A stretch of DNA of 64,000 bases from Pseudomonadota bacterium (GCA_023427085.1 JAEZBO010000266.1:1-64000), one strand, 5' to 3'. Shown: positions 44,266 through 53,668, counted from the first letter of the stretch. Notes: generated by a model not told the origin, from the letters alone. Numbers and translations: made by a program.

Positions 44266-44985
44266 CTAGCGCTGTTGCGCCACCCGCCACTGCGCGAATT
44301 CCTCGCGCGTCGCGGCTTCGGTGGGCGGGTACAGACCCAGGATCGAGCGGCCCTCGAGCACCTTCTCGGTGACGAAGTCCTCGAACGCGGTCATCTCGAC
44401 GGCGGTCGCCGCGATCTCGTCGGCCAGGTGGGCGGGGATCACCACCACGCCCTCGTTGTCGCCGACCATCACGTCGCCGGGAAACACCGGCACGTCGCCG
44501 CAGCCGATCGGGTCGTTGATGGCGATGGCCTGGTGCAGCGTCAGGTTGGTCGGGGCCGAAGGCCGTGAGTGGTAGGCACGAATGGCCAGCGCCGCGATCT
44601 CGGGCGTATCGCGAAAGCCGCCGTCACTGACCACGCCCGCGACACCGCGCTTCATCAGCCGCGACACCAGGATCGAACCCGCCGACGCCGCGCGCGCATC
44701 CTTGCGGCTGTCGATCACCAGCACCGCGCCGGGCGGGCACTCCTCGACGGCCTTGCGTTGCGGATGCTGACGATCCTCGAAGACGGACAGCGGATTGAGG
44801 TCTTCGCGCGCCGGGATATATCGCAGCGTGTAGGCCTCGCCGACCATGTTGGTCTGCTGGGTCGACAGCGGCCGCACGTCCTGGATGAACTGGTTGCGCA
44901 GGCCCTTCTTGTACAGCGCGGTGCACAGCGTCGCGGTGCTGACGCCGGACAGCTGGCGGCGGGTCGAATCTTTCAGGGTGCTCAT
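44266..44985 (-). CDS. RraA-family protein (aldolase/dehydratase type)
   Basis: The 239-residue protein is the longer RraA-like form with VLVIDSRKDARAASAGSILVSRLMKRGVAGVVSDGGFRDT, giving the Gly-rich loop and the Arg-Asp pair of metal-dependent aldolases. It is probably an aldolase or hydratase acting on the acid produced by the neighbouring CoA-transferase/hydratase genes rather than an RNase E inhibitor. Last gene before the LysR gene. Confidence 0.82.
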   Translation of the reverse strand: MSTLKDSTRRQLSGVSTATLCTALYKKGLRNQFIQDVRPLSTQQTNMVGEAYTLRYIPAREDLNPLSVFEDRQHPQRKAVEECPPGAVLVIDSRKDARAASAGSILVSRLMKRGVAGVVSDGGFRDTPEIAALAIRAYHSRPSAPTNLTLHQAIAINDPIGCGDVPVFPGDVMVGDNEGVVVIPAHLADEIAATAVEMTAFEDFVTEKVLEGRSILGLYPPTEAATREEFAQWRVAQQR

Positions 44986-45031
44986 GATGACACTCGTGTT
45001 GTGATCAAAGGAATCAAAGAAATCAAAGTTC

Positions 45032-46234
45032 TCAGACGATGCCTTGCTCGCGCAGCGCGGTCACCTGGCCGGCGTCGTAGCCCAGCCAGTCGCTCAGCAC
45101 CGCGTCGGTGTGCTGGCCCAGCACCGGCGGCGCGGTCCAGCCCTGCGTCACGTCGAAGGCCGAATACTTGACCGCCGGCCCCAGCGTCGGGATCTCGCCG
45201 TACTGCTCGTGCGACAGGCTGCGCTGCATGCCGCGGTGGCGCACCTGCCGGTGCGCGAACACCTGCGACATGTTGTTGACCAGCGCGCACGGCACCTTGC
45301 GTTGCTCGAGCCGGTCGACCAGGTCCTGCTTGGCGTGCTTGGCGATCTCGGCATCCAGGATCGGATACAGCACGTCGCGGTTGCCGACCCGATCGGCCAG
45401 CTTGACGAAGCGCGCATCGCTGATCAGGTCGGGCCGGCCCAGCACCTCGCACAGCGCGGCATAGAGGTTGTCGAAACCCGCACCGATGACCACCCAGCCA
45501 TCGCGCGCCTCGAAGGCCTTGTAGGGCACCTGCTGCGAATGCTCCGAGCCCCACTTCTGCGGCTCGGTGCCCAGCATCAGATGTTCGATGGCGGCATTGG
45601 CCAGAAACGCCACCTCGGATTCGAGCAGGCTGGTCTCGATCTTCTGGCCGCGGCCGGTGACGGTGCGCTGGAACAGCGCGGCCATCACCGCTGCGTGGCA
45701 GTTCATGCCGGTGATCAGGTCGAAGGCCGAGGTGCCCAGCTTGATCGGCGCGCCGCCGCGCTCGCCGGTGATGTTCATGTAGCCGCCGATGGCCTGGATG
45801 GTCAGGTCGAACGCGCCTTGCTTGCTGTCCGGGCCGTCGGCGCCGAAGCCCGACATCGCCGCGTAGATCAGCCGCGGGTTGTCGGCGGCCAGCACGTCAT
45901 AACCCAGGCCCAGCCGCGCCATCACGTCGGGCCGGAAGTTCTCCAGCACCACGTCGGCCTTGCCGCACAGCTCGCGCGCCAGCGCCTTGCCGCGCTCGGT
46001 CTGCATGTCCAGCGTCAGCGAACGCTTGTTGCGGTTGGTGGCGTAGTAGGTCAGGCCGTTGCCCTGATGAAAGGGCGGCCCCTGGCCGCGCAACGGATCG
46101 CCGTTGCCGGGGATCTCGACCTTGACCACGTCGGCGCCCAGGTCGCCCAGCAGCTGGGCGCAGTACGGCCCGGCCAGGATGCGGGTGAAGTCCAGCACCC
46201 GGATGCCGCTCAAGGCCTTGCTTGTCTCAGACAT
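45032..46234 (-). CDS. CaiB/BaiF (family III) CoA-transferase
   Basis: The 400-residue protein has GIRVLDFTRILAGPYCAQLLGDLGADVVKVE, NRNKRSLTLDM and the catalytic Asp in QGAFDLTIQAIGGYM (residue about 170). It activates a carboxylic acid as a CoA ester for the enoyl-CoA hydratase 26 bases upstream. It is a paralogue of the transferase at 20290, in a different operon. Confidence 0.92.
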   Translation of the reverse strand: MSETSKALSGIRVLDFTRILAGPYCAQLLGDLGADVVKVEIPGNGDPLRGQGPPFHQGNGLTYYATNRNKRSLTLDMQTERGKALARELCGKADVVLENFRPDVMARLGLGYDVLAADNPRLIYAAMSGFGADGPDSKQGAFDLTIQAIGGYMNITGERGGAPIKLGTSAFDLITGMNCHAAVMAALFQRTVTGRGQKIETSLLESEVAFLANAAIEHLMLGTEPQKWGSEHSQQVPYKAFEARDGWVVIGAGFDNLYAALCEVLGRPDLISDARFVKLADRVGNRDVLYPILDAEIAKHAKQDLVDRLEQRKVPCALVNNMSQVFAHRQVRHRGMQRSLSHEQYGEIPTLGPAVKYSAFDVTQGWTAPPVLGQHTDAVLSDWLGYDAGQVTALREQGIV

Positions 46235-46260
46235 CGAAGCGTCCTCGTTGGTGGTGATGA

Positions 46261-47037
46261 TCAGCGGCCGGTGAAGACCGGCTTGCGTTTTTCGAAGTGG
46301 GCGCGGATGCCTTCCTCGTAGTCCTGCGTCGCCTCGAGCGGTCGGCGCAAGGACTGGTCGAGCTCGGCGGCCTGCGCCAGCGGCAGGTCGGCGCCCTCGT
46401 TGATCGAGCGCTTGACGGCCGCCAGCCCCAGCGGGCTGGTCGCGTTCATCTCGTCGCACAGCGCCAGCGCGCGGGCCAGCAGCTCGGCGCGCGACACCAC
46501 CGCCTGCACCAGGCCGATCTGCTGCGCCTGCGCCGCGTCGATGCGGCGCGCCGTGAAGAACAGCAGCTTGGCCTGCGCCGGGCCGATCAGGCGCGGCAGC
46601 ATCAAGGCCGCGCCGCTGCCCGGATAGGCGCCCAGCGTCATCTCGGGCCAGCCGAAACGGGCGTCGTCGGCGGCGATGCGCAGGTCGCAGTACAGCGCCA
46701 GCTCGAAGCCGCCGCCCAGGCACCAGCCGCCGATGGCGGCCACCACGGCCTTGGGCGATCGATGGATGGCCTGGTTCAGGTGCCAGCCGCCACGGCTCTG
46801 CGCCCACTTCTGCTTGGCGCTCAGCGTGCGGCGCTCCTTCAGGTCGGTGCCGGCGCAGAACGCCTTCTCGCCCGCGCCGGTGATCACGATGCTGCGGATG
46901 TCCGCAACGGCCGCCGCCGCGTCGATCTGTTCGGTCAGCGCCTGCACCAGCGCGCTCGACAGCGCGTTCATGGCCTCGGGCCGATTCAGTGTCAGCACCA
47001 GCGTGCTGCCGACTCTTTCCGTATTCAGCACCGTCAT
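46261..47037 (-). CDS. Enoyl-CoA hydratase/isomerase
   Basis: The 258-residue crotonase-fold enzyme has the oxyanion-hole segments ITGAGEKAFCAGTDLKE and GGWCLGGGFELALYCDLRI, and a Glu-bearing WPEMTLGAYPGSG in the position of the second catalytic residue. It hydrates or isomerises the CoA ester made in the same operon. ATG 47037 is the natural start. Confidence 0.9.
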   Translation of the reverse strand: MTVLNTERVGSTLVLTLNRPEAMNALSSALVQALTEQIDAAAAVADIRSIVITGAGEKAFCAGTDLKERRTLSAKQKWAQSRGGWHLNQAIHRSPKAVVAAIGGWCLGGGFELALYCDLRIAADDARFGWPEMTLGAYPGSGAALMLPRLIGPAQAKLLFFTARRIDAAQAQQIGLVQAVVSRAELLARALALCDEMNATSPLGLAAVKRSINEGADLPLAQAAELDQSLRRPLEATQDYEEGIRAHFEKRKPVFTGR

Positions 47038-47057
47038 GCTTGTCTCCTTTGCTCTCA

Positions 47058-48704
47058 TCATTGGATCGGCGCGCGGCCCACCACGAGCCCTTGCGCCGCA
47101 TTCATCGTTACCGCGACATGGCACAGCCACGCCGGGTCCGGCGCCGGAAAGTCCTGGCGGCGATGGGCCCCGCGGCTTTCCTGCCGGTCGTGCGCACTGC
47201 GGGCGATGGCCTGCGCCACGGCGATGAAGCTCAGGGCCTCGAGCGCCTTGACGCGGTCGGCATGGCGCTGCAACGCCATGCCGCCGGCGGCCCGCTCCTG
47301 CCATTGCTCCAGCCGCCCGATGGCGCGCGCCAGCCCCCCGGCGTGGCGCACCACGCCCACGCCTTCGAGCATGATCTGCCGCACCGCCGCCTTGACGGCG
47401 TCCGGCTCCGGCCCGCTGTCCCGCTGCGCGACCCGCTGCAGTCTTTTTACCGCGTGTCCGATGGCATGGTCGGTGTCGATCCGGCGTGCCTGCCTGGCCG
47501 CGCGCGCCGCCGCGGCGCCGGCCAGGCCACCAAACACGATCGCGTCGCTGGCGCCGTTGCCGGCGATGCGGCTGGCGCCATGCAGCCCGCCGCTGGCTTC
47601 GCCGGCCGCGTAGAGGCCGGGCACGCCGGTCCAGCAGGACGCATCGATCTGGATGCCGCCCATCTGGCTGTGCGCCGCCGGCCTGACCCAGATCGCGCCC
47701 TGGCCCGGTTCGACGCCGGCGCTGCGCAGGCGCTTGCAGTGCGAGACATAACTCTCGATGCGCGCGGCAGGCACCTGGCTCAGGTCGAATCGCACCGCCC
47801 CATCGTGGCCCCGGCCTTCGTCGATCTCCTGCTGGATCGCCAGCGAGATCTTGGCCTTCTCGATCTGCAGCTCGGCGTGGCCCGGGTTGTAGCGCTGCAT
47901 GAAGCGCTCGCCCGGCGCGTTGATCAAGGTCGCGCCGTCGGCGAACATCGCGGTCGGCATCTCCATGCCGCGGCAGCCGTCCGGCACCACGATCACGGTC
48001 GGCTCGAACTGCACGAATTCCATGTCGATCAGCGACGCGCCGCATTGCAGCGCGAAGTGATACGAGTCGGCGGTGATGTCGGCCGGGTAGGTGCTGTCGT
48101 CGTAGATCGCACCGATGCCGCCGGTCGCCAGGATCGTCGCGCCGGCCTGCACGGCCAGCCAGTCCGAGCCATCGCGCCGGCCGATCAGCGCGCCGCCGAC
48201 CGTCCCGTCGTGGCGCAGCAGGTCGACCGCCTTCCAGCCCGAGTACACCTGGATGTCGGCGGCCGGCGCCTGCGCCGCCAGCGTCTGCAGCGCCAGCCGG
48301 CCGATGCCCTCGGGATGGAACACCGAGCGCGCATAGGTGTTGCCGGACAGGTGCCGCCGCGCGATCGCGCCGGCCGCGTCGCGCGCGATGGGCACGCCGC
48401 AGTCCAGCAACTGCGTCAACGCCGCCTCGGCGTTGCCGGCCAGCGCGCGCACCAGCCGCCGGTCGTTCAGGCCGTAGCCGCCGTCGACCATGTCCTGTTC
48501 GTACTGCGCCAGCGAGTCGCTGCTGCCGGCCGAGGTGTCCGGCACGTTGAAGCCGATGATATGGGTGGACGCGCCGCGCGCCTGATGCACGATGGCGACC
48601 CGCGCGCCGTCGCGCGCCGCGGCGTGGGCGGCGCGGTAGCCGGCCAGGCCGCCGCCCAGTACCAGGACGTCGACCTGCGCGACGCAGATGTCTGATTGCT
48701 GCAT
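47058..48704 (-). CDS. FAD-dependent oxidoreductase of the fumarate reductase/succinate dehydrogenase family
   Basis: The 548-residue flavoprotein has the FAD motif VLVLGGGLAGYRAAHAA at the N-terminus, ILATGGIGAIY, and PGLYAAGEASGGLHGASRIAGN near the C-terminal third. A helical SdhA-like tail follows. It probably oxidises or reduces a dicarboxylate-like acid. No iron-sulfur partner is encoded beside it. ATG 48704, 62 bases after the Bug gene. Confidence 0.85.
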   Translation of the reverse strand: MQQSDICVAQVDVLVLGGGLAGYRAAHAAARDGARVAIVHQARGASTHIIGFNVPDTSAGSSDSLAQYEQDMVDGGYGLNDRRLVRALAGNAEAALTQLLDCGVPIARDAAGAIARRHLSGNTYARSVFHPEGIGRLALQTLAAQAPAADIQVYSGWKAVDLLRHDGTVGGALIGRRDGSDWLAVQAGATILATGGIGAIYDDSTYPADITADSYHFALQCGASLIDMEFVQFEPTVIVVPDGCRGMEMPTAMFADGATLINAPGERFMQRYNPGHAELQIEKAKISLAIQQEIDEGRGHDGAVRFDLSQVPAARIESYVSHCKRLRSAGVEPGQGAIWVRPAAHSQMGGIQIDASCWTGVPGLYAAGEASGGLHGASRIAGNGASDAIVFGGLAGAAAARAARQARRIDTDHAIGHAVKRLQRVAQRDSGPEPDAVKAAVRQIMLEGVGVVRHAGGLARAIGRLEQWQERAAGGMALQRHADRVKALEALSFIAVAQAIARSAHDRQESRGAHRRQDFPAPDPAWLCHVAVTMNAAQGLVVGRAPIQ

Positions 48705-48766
48705 GCTCGTGATCCGTGTGAAACCCGCCCTGCCGCCCGCCGCGGGGGGGCGGCCGGGCCGGGCGT

Positions 48767-49750
48767 TTACTGCGCGGTGATGCCGACGTCCGAGATCGTC
48801 TTGAGCCACAGGCGCTGCTGCTGCACCATCATGTCCTGCATGGTCTGCGCCGTGACGGTCCTGGGTGTGACGCCCTGCGCCTCGAAGATCTTGCGCAGCG
48901 CGGGGGCCTGCGCGGCCTTGGCCAGCGCGGCGTTCAGGCGCTCGATCACGGCGGCCGGCGTGCCCTTGGGCGCGGCCAGGCCGAACTCGCCCACCACCAC
49001 GTAGTCGGCGTAGCCCGACTCCTTGACGGTCGGCGTATCGGGCAGGATCGCCAGCCGTTGCGGCCCGGTCACCGCCAGCGCGCGCAAGGCGCCCGACTTC
49101 ACGTGCGGCAGCATGGCCATCACGTTGCCGAAGGTCACCTGGATCTCGCCGCCGATCAGCGCCGTGGCCACCGGACCGTCGCCCTTGTAGGGCACGTGGG
49201 TCATCGTCACCGAGGCCTGGTTCAGGAACAGTTCCGTCGCCAGGTGGCTTACGCCGCCATAACCCGACGACCCGTAGTTGACCTTGCCGGGATGCTGGCG
49301 CGCGTAGTCCACCAGTTCGCCCAAGGTCTTGGCCGGCACCGACGGATTGACCACCACCAGATACGGCGTCGCGCCGATCAGCCCGATGCCCTGGAAGTCC
49401 TTGACCGGATCGAAGCTCAAGGACTTGTACAGGCCGCTCGAGGCCGTGTGCGGCAAGATGTTCAGCATCAGCAGGGTCTGGCCGTCCGGCTTGGCGCGCG
49501 AGGCGTAGGCAGCGCCAATGGTGCCGCCCGCGCCGGGGCGGTTCTCGACCACGATCGACTGCCCCAGCTCGGTCTGCAGCGAGGCGCCGATCGCGCGCGC
49601 CAGCGCGTCGGTGCCGCCACCGGGCGGATAAGGCACGACGATGCTGACCGGTCCGTTGGGATAGGCGGCCGCGGCCAGCGGCGCGGCCAGGCACAGCGCC
49701 GCGCCGGCGGCCCCCAGCATCGCCCGGAATCGCTGCAGGCAAGCGTTCAT
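48767..49750 (-). CDS. Bug-family (TctC-type) solute-binding protein
   Basis: The 327-residue exported protein has a signal peptide (ALCLAAPLAAAAY) and the Bug motifs SIVVPYPPGGGTDALAR, VENRPGAGGTIGAAY and HVPYKGDGPVATALIGG. It is the promoter-proximal gene of the leftward operon (Bug, flavoprotein, hydratase, CoA-transferase, RraA-like), so it probably binds the operon's substrate. Divergent from the LysR gene at 49919. Confidence 0.92.
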   Translation of the reverse strand: MNACLQRFRAMLGAAGAALCLAAPLAAAAYPNGPVSIVVPYPPGGGTDALARAIGASLQTELGQSIVVENRPGAGGTIGAAYASRAKPDGQTLLMLNILPHTASSGLYKSLSFDPVKDFQGIGLIGATPYLVVVNPSVPAKTLGELVDYARQHPGKVNYGSSGYGGVSHLATELFLNQASVTMTHVPYKGDGPVATALIGGEIQVTFGNVMAMLPHVKSGALRALAVTGPQRLAILPDTPTVKESGYADYVVVGEFGLAAPKGTPAAVIERLNAALAKAAQAPALRKIFEAQGVTPRTVTAQTMQDMMVQQQRLWLKTISDVGITAQ

Positions 49751-49888
49751 TGTTGTCTCCTGTTCTTGGTGGGTCGGCGTGGACGGCCGGGCCGTCACGC
49801 ACGTCGGCGGCCTCGATGCGGGGTCCTTGCGACGTAGCGCCATTATTCGGGCTGGCGCCGCCGGAGAACAGCACGCATAATGAACGAT

Positions 49889-49909
49889 GTCATGAGCTAA
49901 AGTCATGAC
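49889..49909. promoter_or_regulatory. Paired GTCATGA sites before the LysR gene
   Basis: GTCATGA occurs at 49889-49895 and again at 49902-49908, 13 bases apart, ending ten bases before the LysR start. Each contains the palindrome TCATGA. Autoregulation by the LysR protein is possible. Confidence 0.4.
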
Positions 49910-49918
49910 CTACCGCCC

Positions 49919-50818
49919 ATGAGCTTCCAGATCCCGTCGATTTCCGCCTTGAAGACCTTCGAGGCCGCCGCTCGTCATATGAGCTTTACGAAGGCTGCCG
50001 CCGAACTGGGCGTCAGCCAGGGCGCCGTCAGCCGCCAGGTCGCCCTGCTCGAGCAATCCTTGGGACTGCTGCTGTTCCAGCGGGTACGCCGCCGCCTGGT
50101 GCTGACCGAAGCCGGCGAGCAATACGCGCAATCGGTGCGGGCCGCATTGCGGCAGATCGAGGCGGCCACCATGGCGCTGCTGACGCACAAGGGGCGCGGC
50201 GGCGCGCTGACGATCGCCGTCGCGCCGGCCTTTGCGACCAAGTGGCTGATCCCGCGCCTGGCGCGTTTCCACCAGGCCTATCCGGGCATCGTGGTCAACC
50301 TGCACACCCGCGACCTGCCCTTCGATCTCGGCCGCGAGTCCTTCGACGCCGCGTTCCATTACGGCCACAACGACTGGCCCGACGTGCTGGCCGAACCCTT
50401 GATCGGCTGGGAACTCGCGGTGGTTTGTTCGCCGGGCTATCTGGCGCAGCACGGCGCGCTGGACCGGCCCGAGCAACTGGGCCGGCACACGCTGCTGCAC
50501 CAGACCCGCCGCCCCAACCGCTGGCGCGAATGGTTCGACGCCAGCGGCATTGCGCATCTGCCGGTCGGCTCGGGCGCGAGTTTCGAGCACTTCTACATGA
50601 TCATCCAGGCCGCCGTCGCCGGCCTCGGCGTGGCGCTGCTGCCGGCCTTGCTGGTCGAAGACGACCTGGCCGCGGGACGGCTGCTGCAGCCGCTGCCGCA
50701 GCGCCACCGCAGCACCGATGCGTATTGCCTGGTCTACCCGGCCGCCAAGCAGAACGATCCCAAGCTCGAGCAGTTTCGACGCTGGCTCAAGAGCGAAGCA
50801 CAGCCTGTCCCGGCCTGA
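49919..50818 (+). CDS. LysR-family regulator, GcvA-like
   Basis: The 299-residue protein has the GcvA-type N-terminus (SISALKTFEAAARHMSFTKAAAELGVSQGAVSRQVALLEQ) and a LysR effector domain. It is divergent from the Bug-led acid-catabolism operon and most likely controls it. Confidence 0.9.
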   Translation: MSFQIPSISALKTFEAAARHMSFTKAAAELGVSQGAVSRQVALLEQSLGLLLFQRVRRRLVLTEAGEQYAQSVRAALRQIEAATMALLTHKGRGGALTIAVAPAFATKWLIPRLARFHQAYPGIVVNLHTRDLPFDLGRESFDAAFHYGHNDWPDVLAEPLIGWELAVVCSPGYLAQHGALDRPEQLGRHTLLHQTRRPNRWREWFDASGIAHLPVGSGASFEHFYMIIQAAVAGLGVALLPALLVEDDLAAGRLLQPLPQRHRSTDAYCLVYPAAKQNDPKLEQFRRWLKSEAQPVPA

Positions 50819-50865
50819 TGGCCTGCACCACATCGTCTCGCGCTGCACGGCATCTGGCATAGCGC

Positions 50866-50905
50866 ATCTCGAATCTCGAATCTCGCATGGCGCATGGCGC
50901 ATGGC
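50866..50905. repeat. Two abutting heptamer tandem repeats
   Basis: ATCTCGA is repeated three times (50866-50886, last unit ending C), directly followed by GCATGGC three times (50885-50905). The rest of the 286-base gap 50819-51104 between the LysR gene and the carrier gene shows no gene. Confidence 0.75.
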
Positions 50906-51104
50906 GCAATACCGGCAGGCTGATGCGGCCGGCCAGCGCGATCGGGTCGCCGCGCGCAGGGAACCATGTCATATTTCTGCAATCTGACGATCAGCGGGGT
51001 GGCGGGACGCCGGCTGGGCGCTGTGGATGCCACCGATCTGTCCGCCAGCTGAGGCGGCCGCCCGATCGAATCACGACACCAAGAACCATAAGGAAAACGT
51101 GGCG

Positions 51105-52445
51105 ATGACTCCTGCGCTGCCCAGGCTCGGCAAGCTGTTCAAGGTCAGGCGCGAAGAAGCGGTGCCCTTGCTGTTGGCGGGCCTGTTCTTTTTCTTCGTG
51201 CTCACGGCATTGATGGTGTTGCGGCCGGCGCGCGACGCGCTGGGCATGCAGCGAGGCATCGAGGCGGTGCGCTGGCTGTTCCTGTTCACGGCCCTGGTCA
51301 CGCTGCTGGTCAATCCGGTCTTTGGCTGGATGGTCAGCCGGATGCGCCGCTCGCGGTTCATCGCGGCCAGCTATCTGTTCTTCGCCGCCAGTCTCGTCGG
51401 CTTTTATCTGCTCCTGTCCCTGGCACCCACCGCTATCGGCGACGTGTCGGGCCAGGTCTTCTACGTCTGGTTCAGCGTCTTCAATCTGTTCGCCACGATG
51501 GTGTTCTGGGCGCTGATGGCAGATTGCTTCTCGCTCGAACAGAGCAAGCGCCTGTTCGGCCTGATAGCGATCGGCGGCACGCTGGGCGCCATTTTCGGGC
51601 CCTGGCTCGCGTCCGTGCTGGCGGCGCCGCTGGGCACCCCGTCATTGCTGCTCGTGTCGGCGGGCTTCCTGATGCTGGCGCTGCTGACCGCGTGGGCAGT
51701 CACGCACCATCACAGCGATGACAGTCCGGGACAGACGGCCGACAGTCGCGATGAATCGGCACTGATCGGCGGCGGGGCCTGGGAAGGACTGAAAGCGGTG
51801 TTCCGCTCGCGCTATCTGCTCGGGATCGCCGGCTACGTCATCGCCATGGCGATCGTCGCCACGCTGCTTTACTTCACCCGGCTGCAGATGGTCGCCAGCC
51901 TGGGCGATGACGTCGACATGCGCACCTCGATGTTCGCACGCATCGACCTGTATACCCAGATCGCCACGCTGCTGCTGCAGGCCTTGATCGCCGGGCGCGT
52001 CATGAAACGCTTCGGCGTGGCCATCACGCTGATGCTGTTGCCATTGACGGTCGCATTGGGCTTCATCGGCCTGGCCATGGTCAGCACGCTGGCGATGCTG
52101 ATCGTGTTCGAAGCGGCTTTCCGCGCCATCCAGCGCGCGCTGACACGGCCCGCCAGGGAAACGCTGTATACCGTGGTCAGCCGCGAAGACAAGTACAAGA
52201 GCAAGGCCTTCATCGACACCTTTGGCTACCGCGGCGGCGACGTCATCGGCGCGCAGCTGGAGGGCATCCTCGGCCGTATCGGCCTGGGCATCGCCGGGCT
52301 CACGGCCGTCGCCCTGCCCATCGCCCTGTTGTGGGCGGCGCTGGGCCTGTGGCTTGGGCGCGAACAGCAACGCATCGCCGCAAGGGCCAGCCCTGAAGAC
52401 ACGGCAATCCAACACCCCCCTCTCGACACCAGGAGCCAGCAATGA
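51105..52445 (+). CDS. NTP/NDP-translocase-like (Npt/MFS) membrane carrier
   Basis: The 446-residue protein has 12 predicted membrane helices and resembles the ATP/ADP translocase (TlcA/Npt) branch of the MFS superfamily: LTALMVLRPARDALGMQ, FYVWFSVFNLFATMVFWALMAD and ALTRPARETLYTVVSREDKYKSKAFIDTFGYRGGD. Parasites use the family for energy theft; free-living homologues lack a known substrate. ATG 51105 with AAGGAAA upstream. The stop overlaps the next gene. Confidence 0.8.
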   Translation: MTPALPRLGKLFKVRREEAVPLLLAGLFFFFVLTALMVLRPARDALGMQRGIEAVRWLFLFTALVTLLVNPVFGWMVSRMRRSRFIAASYLFFAASLVGFYLLLSLAPTAIGDVSGQVFYVWFSVFNLFATMVFWALMADCFSLEQSKRLFGLIAIGGTLGAIFGPWLASVLAAPLGTPSLLLVSAGFLMLALLTAWAVTHHHSDDSPGQTADSRDESALIGGGAWEGLKAVFRSRYLLGIAGYVIAMAIVATLLYFTRLQMVASLGDDVDMRTSMFARIDLYTQIATLLLQALIAGRVMKRFGVAITLMLLPLTVALGFIGLAMVSTLAMLIVFEAAFRAIQRALTRPARETLYTVVSREDKYKSKAFIDTFGYRGGDVIGAQLEGILGRIGLGIAGLTAVALPIALLWAALGLWLGREQQRIAARASPEDTAIQHPPLDTRSQQ

Positions 52446-53386
52446 TCTCGCGCAGAAACTACTTGAAGCTGTCCGTGGCGGCAGGCACCGCCCTGGCGCT
52501 GAATCCCAAACTGCTGCTCGCGGCCGAGGGCGAGCGCACCCTGTTGACCCGCGCCATTCCCGGCACGCAAGAACAGCTGCCGCTGGTGGGGCTGGGCAGC
52601 TCTGCGTCGTTCTCGCGGATCTCCGGCGAAGGCAAGCTGGACACGGTGCGCGAGCTGCTGACGACGCTGGCGCGACACCCCAATGCGGTGTTCGACACCG
52701 CGCCGAGCTACGGCGCCGCCGAGCAGGTCGCCGCTGAAACGGTGAAAGCGTCGAAGCTGGGCGAAAAACTCTTCTGGGCGACCAAGGTCAACGTCGCCGG
52801 CCGCGGCGGCAGCTCGGCCGACCCGGCCGCGGCCAAGGCCCAGATCGAACAATCCTTTGCCTGGCTGGGCAAGCAGAAGATGGATCTCATCCAGGTGCAC
52901 AACCTGGGCGACGTGCCCACCCAGCTGGGCCTGCTCAAGCAACTGCGAGAAGCTGGTCGCGTGCGTTATATCGGCGTGACGACGACCTTCGCCGACCAGT
53001 ACGCGGAGCTCGAGCGCGTCATGCGCGCCGAGCCGCTGAATTTCATCGGCATCGACTACGCCATCGACCACCGGGTCATGGAAGAAAGAATCCTGCCGCT
53101 GGCGCAAGAGCGCAACATCGGCGTGCTGGTGTATCAGCCCTTTGGCCGCACCCGGCTATGGCAGCGCGTCGAAGGCAAGTCCCTACCCGATTGGGCCGCC
53201 GACTACGACATCGCGACCTGGGGCCAGTTCTTCCTGAAGTTCGTGATCGCCCATCCCGCGGTCACGGCGGCCACGCCCGCCACCAGCCAGGTCAAGAACC
53301 TGGTCGACAACCTGGGCGCGGCGACCGGACGGCTGCCGGACGAAGCGGGGCGGCGGCGGATGATCGCTTACCTTGATTCGCTTTGA
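52442..53386 (+). CDS. Aldo/keto reductase with Tat signal
   Basis: The 314-residue protein has a twin-arginine signal (SRRNYLKLSVAAGTALALNP) followed by an aldo/keto reductase barrel: FDTAPSYGAAE (Asp/Tyr), FWATKVNV (Lys) and LIQVHNLGD (His). Periplasmic export of an NADPH-type reductase is unusual, since cofactor must be loaded before export. Its ATG overlaps the carrier gene stop (ATGA). Confidence 0.88.
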   Translation: MISRRNYLKLSVAAGTALALNPKLLLAAEGERTLLTRAIPGTQEQLPLVGLGSSASFSRISGEGKLDTVRELLTTLARHPNAVFDTAPSYGAAEQVAAETVKASKLGEKLFWATKVNVAGRGGSSADPAAAKAQIEQSFAWLGKQKMDLIQVHNLGDVPTQLGLLKQLREAGRVRYIGVTTTFADQYAELERVMRAEPLNFIGIDYAIDHRVMEERILPLAQERNIGVLVYQPFGRTRLWQRVEGKSLPDWAADYDIATWGQFFLKFVIAHPAVTAATPATSQVKNLVDNLGAATGRLPDEAGRRRMIAYLDSL

Positions 53387-53660
53387 CGCTTGGCCAATCA
53401 ACTTGTGCGTTGATTCGTGCGGAGGCAGACGGAGATGGCACACCCATCCCCTCCTGCCCTGACTCGGCGTCCGGCGCCCTGGCGATCAGCTCAGATCGAA
53501 AAATCGGTCCAGACAGGCTGTATGCCCGTCTGGACCGACGTCATTTGCTGGCCTCACAAGTGAAAACGGGAAATAAAGTCGGTCGCGCGGAATAAAGTTG
53601 GTCGCAACGTCAACTACGTTTAACTCCAGCTATCTGCCAGGCATATCCACTTTATCTAAA
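53387..53660. other. Non-coding junction: palindromes and IS21-like end
   Basis: No gene is seen. The junction holds a hairpin AATCAAC-TTGTGC-GTTGATT (53396-53415), an 11-base perfect inverted repeat (53504-53514 and 53528-53538) and two 17-base near-direct repeats (53570-53586 and 53589-53605) resembling IS21-family ends. It marks the boundary between core-like DNA and the island. Confidence 0.6.
53570..53605. repeat. Paired 17-base repeats, possible IS21-family end remnant
   Basis: GAAATAAAGTCGGTCGC and GGAATAAAGTTGGTCGC match at 15 of 17 positions and start 19 bases apart. IS21-family termini carry multiple short repeats of this sort. No IstA or IstB gene lies beside them. Confidence 0.5.
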
Positions 53661-53668
53661 AACAATCT

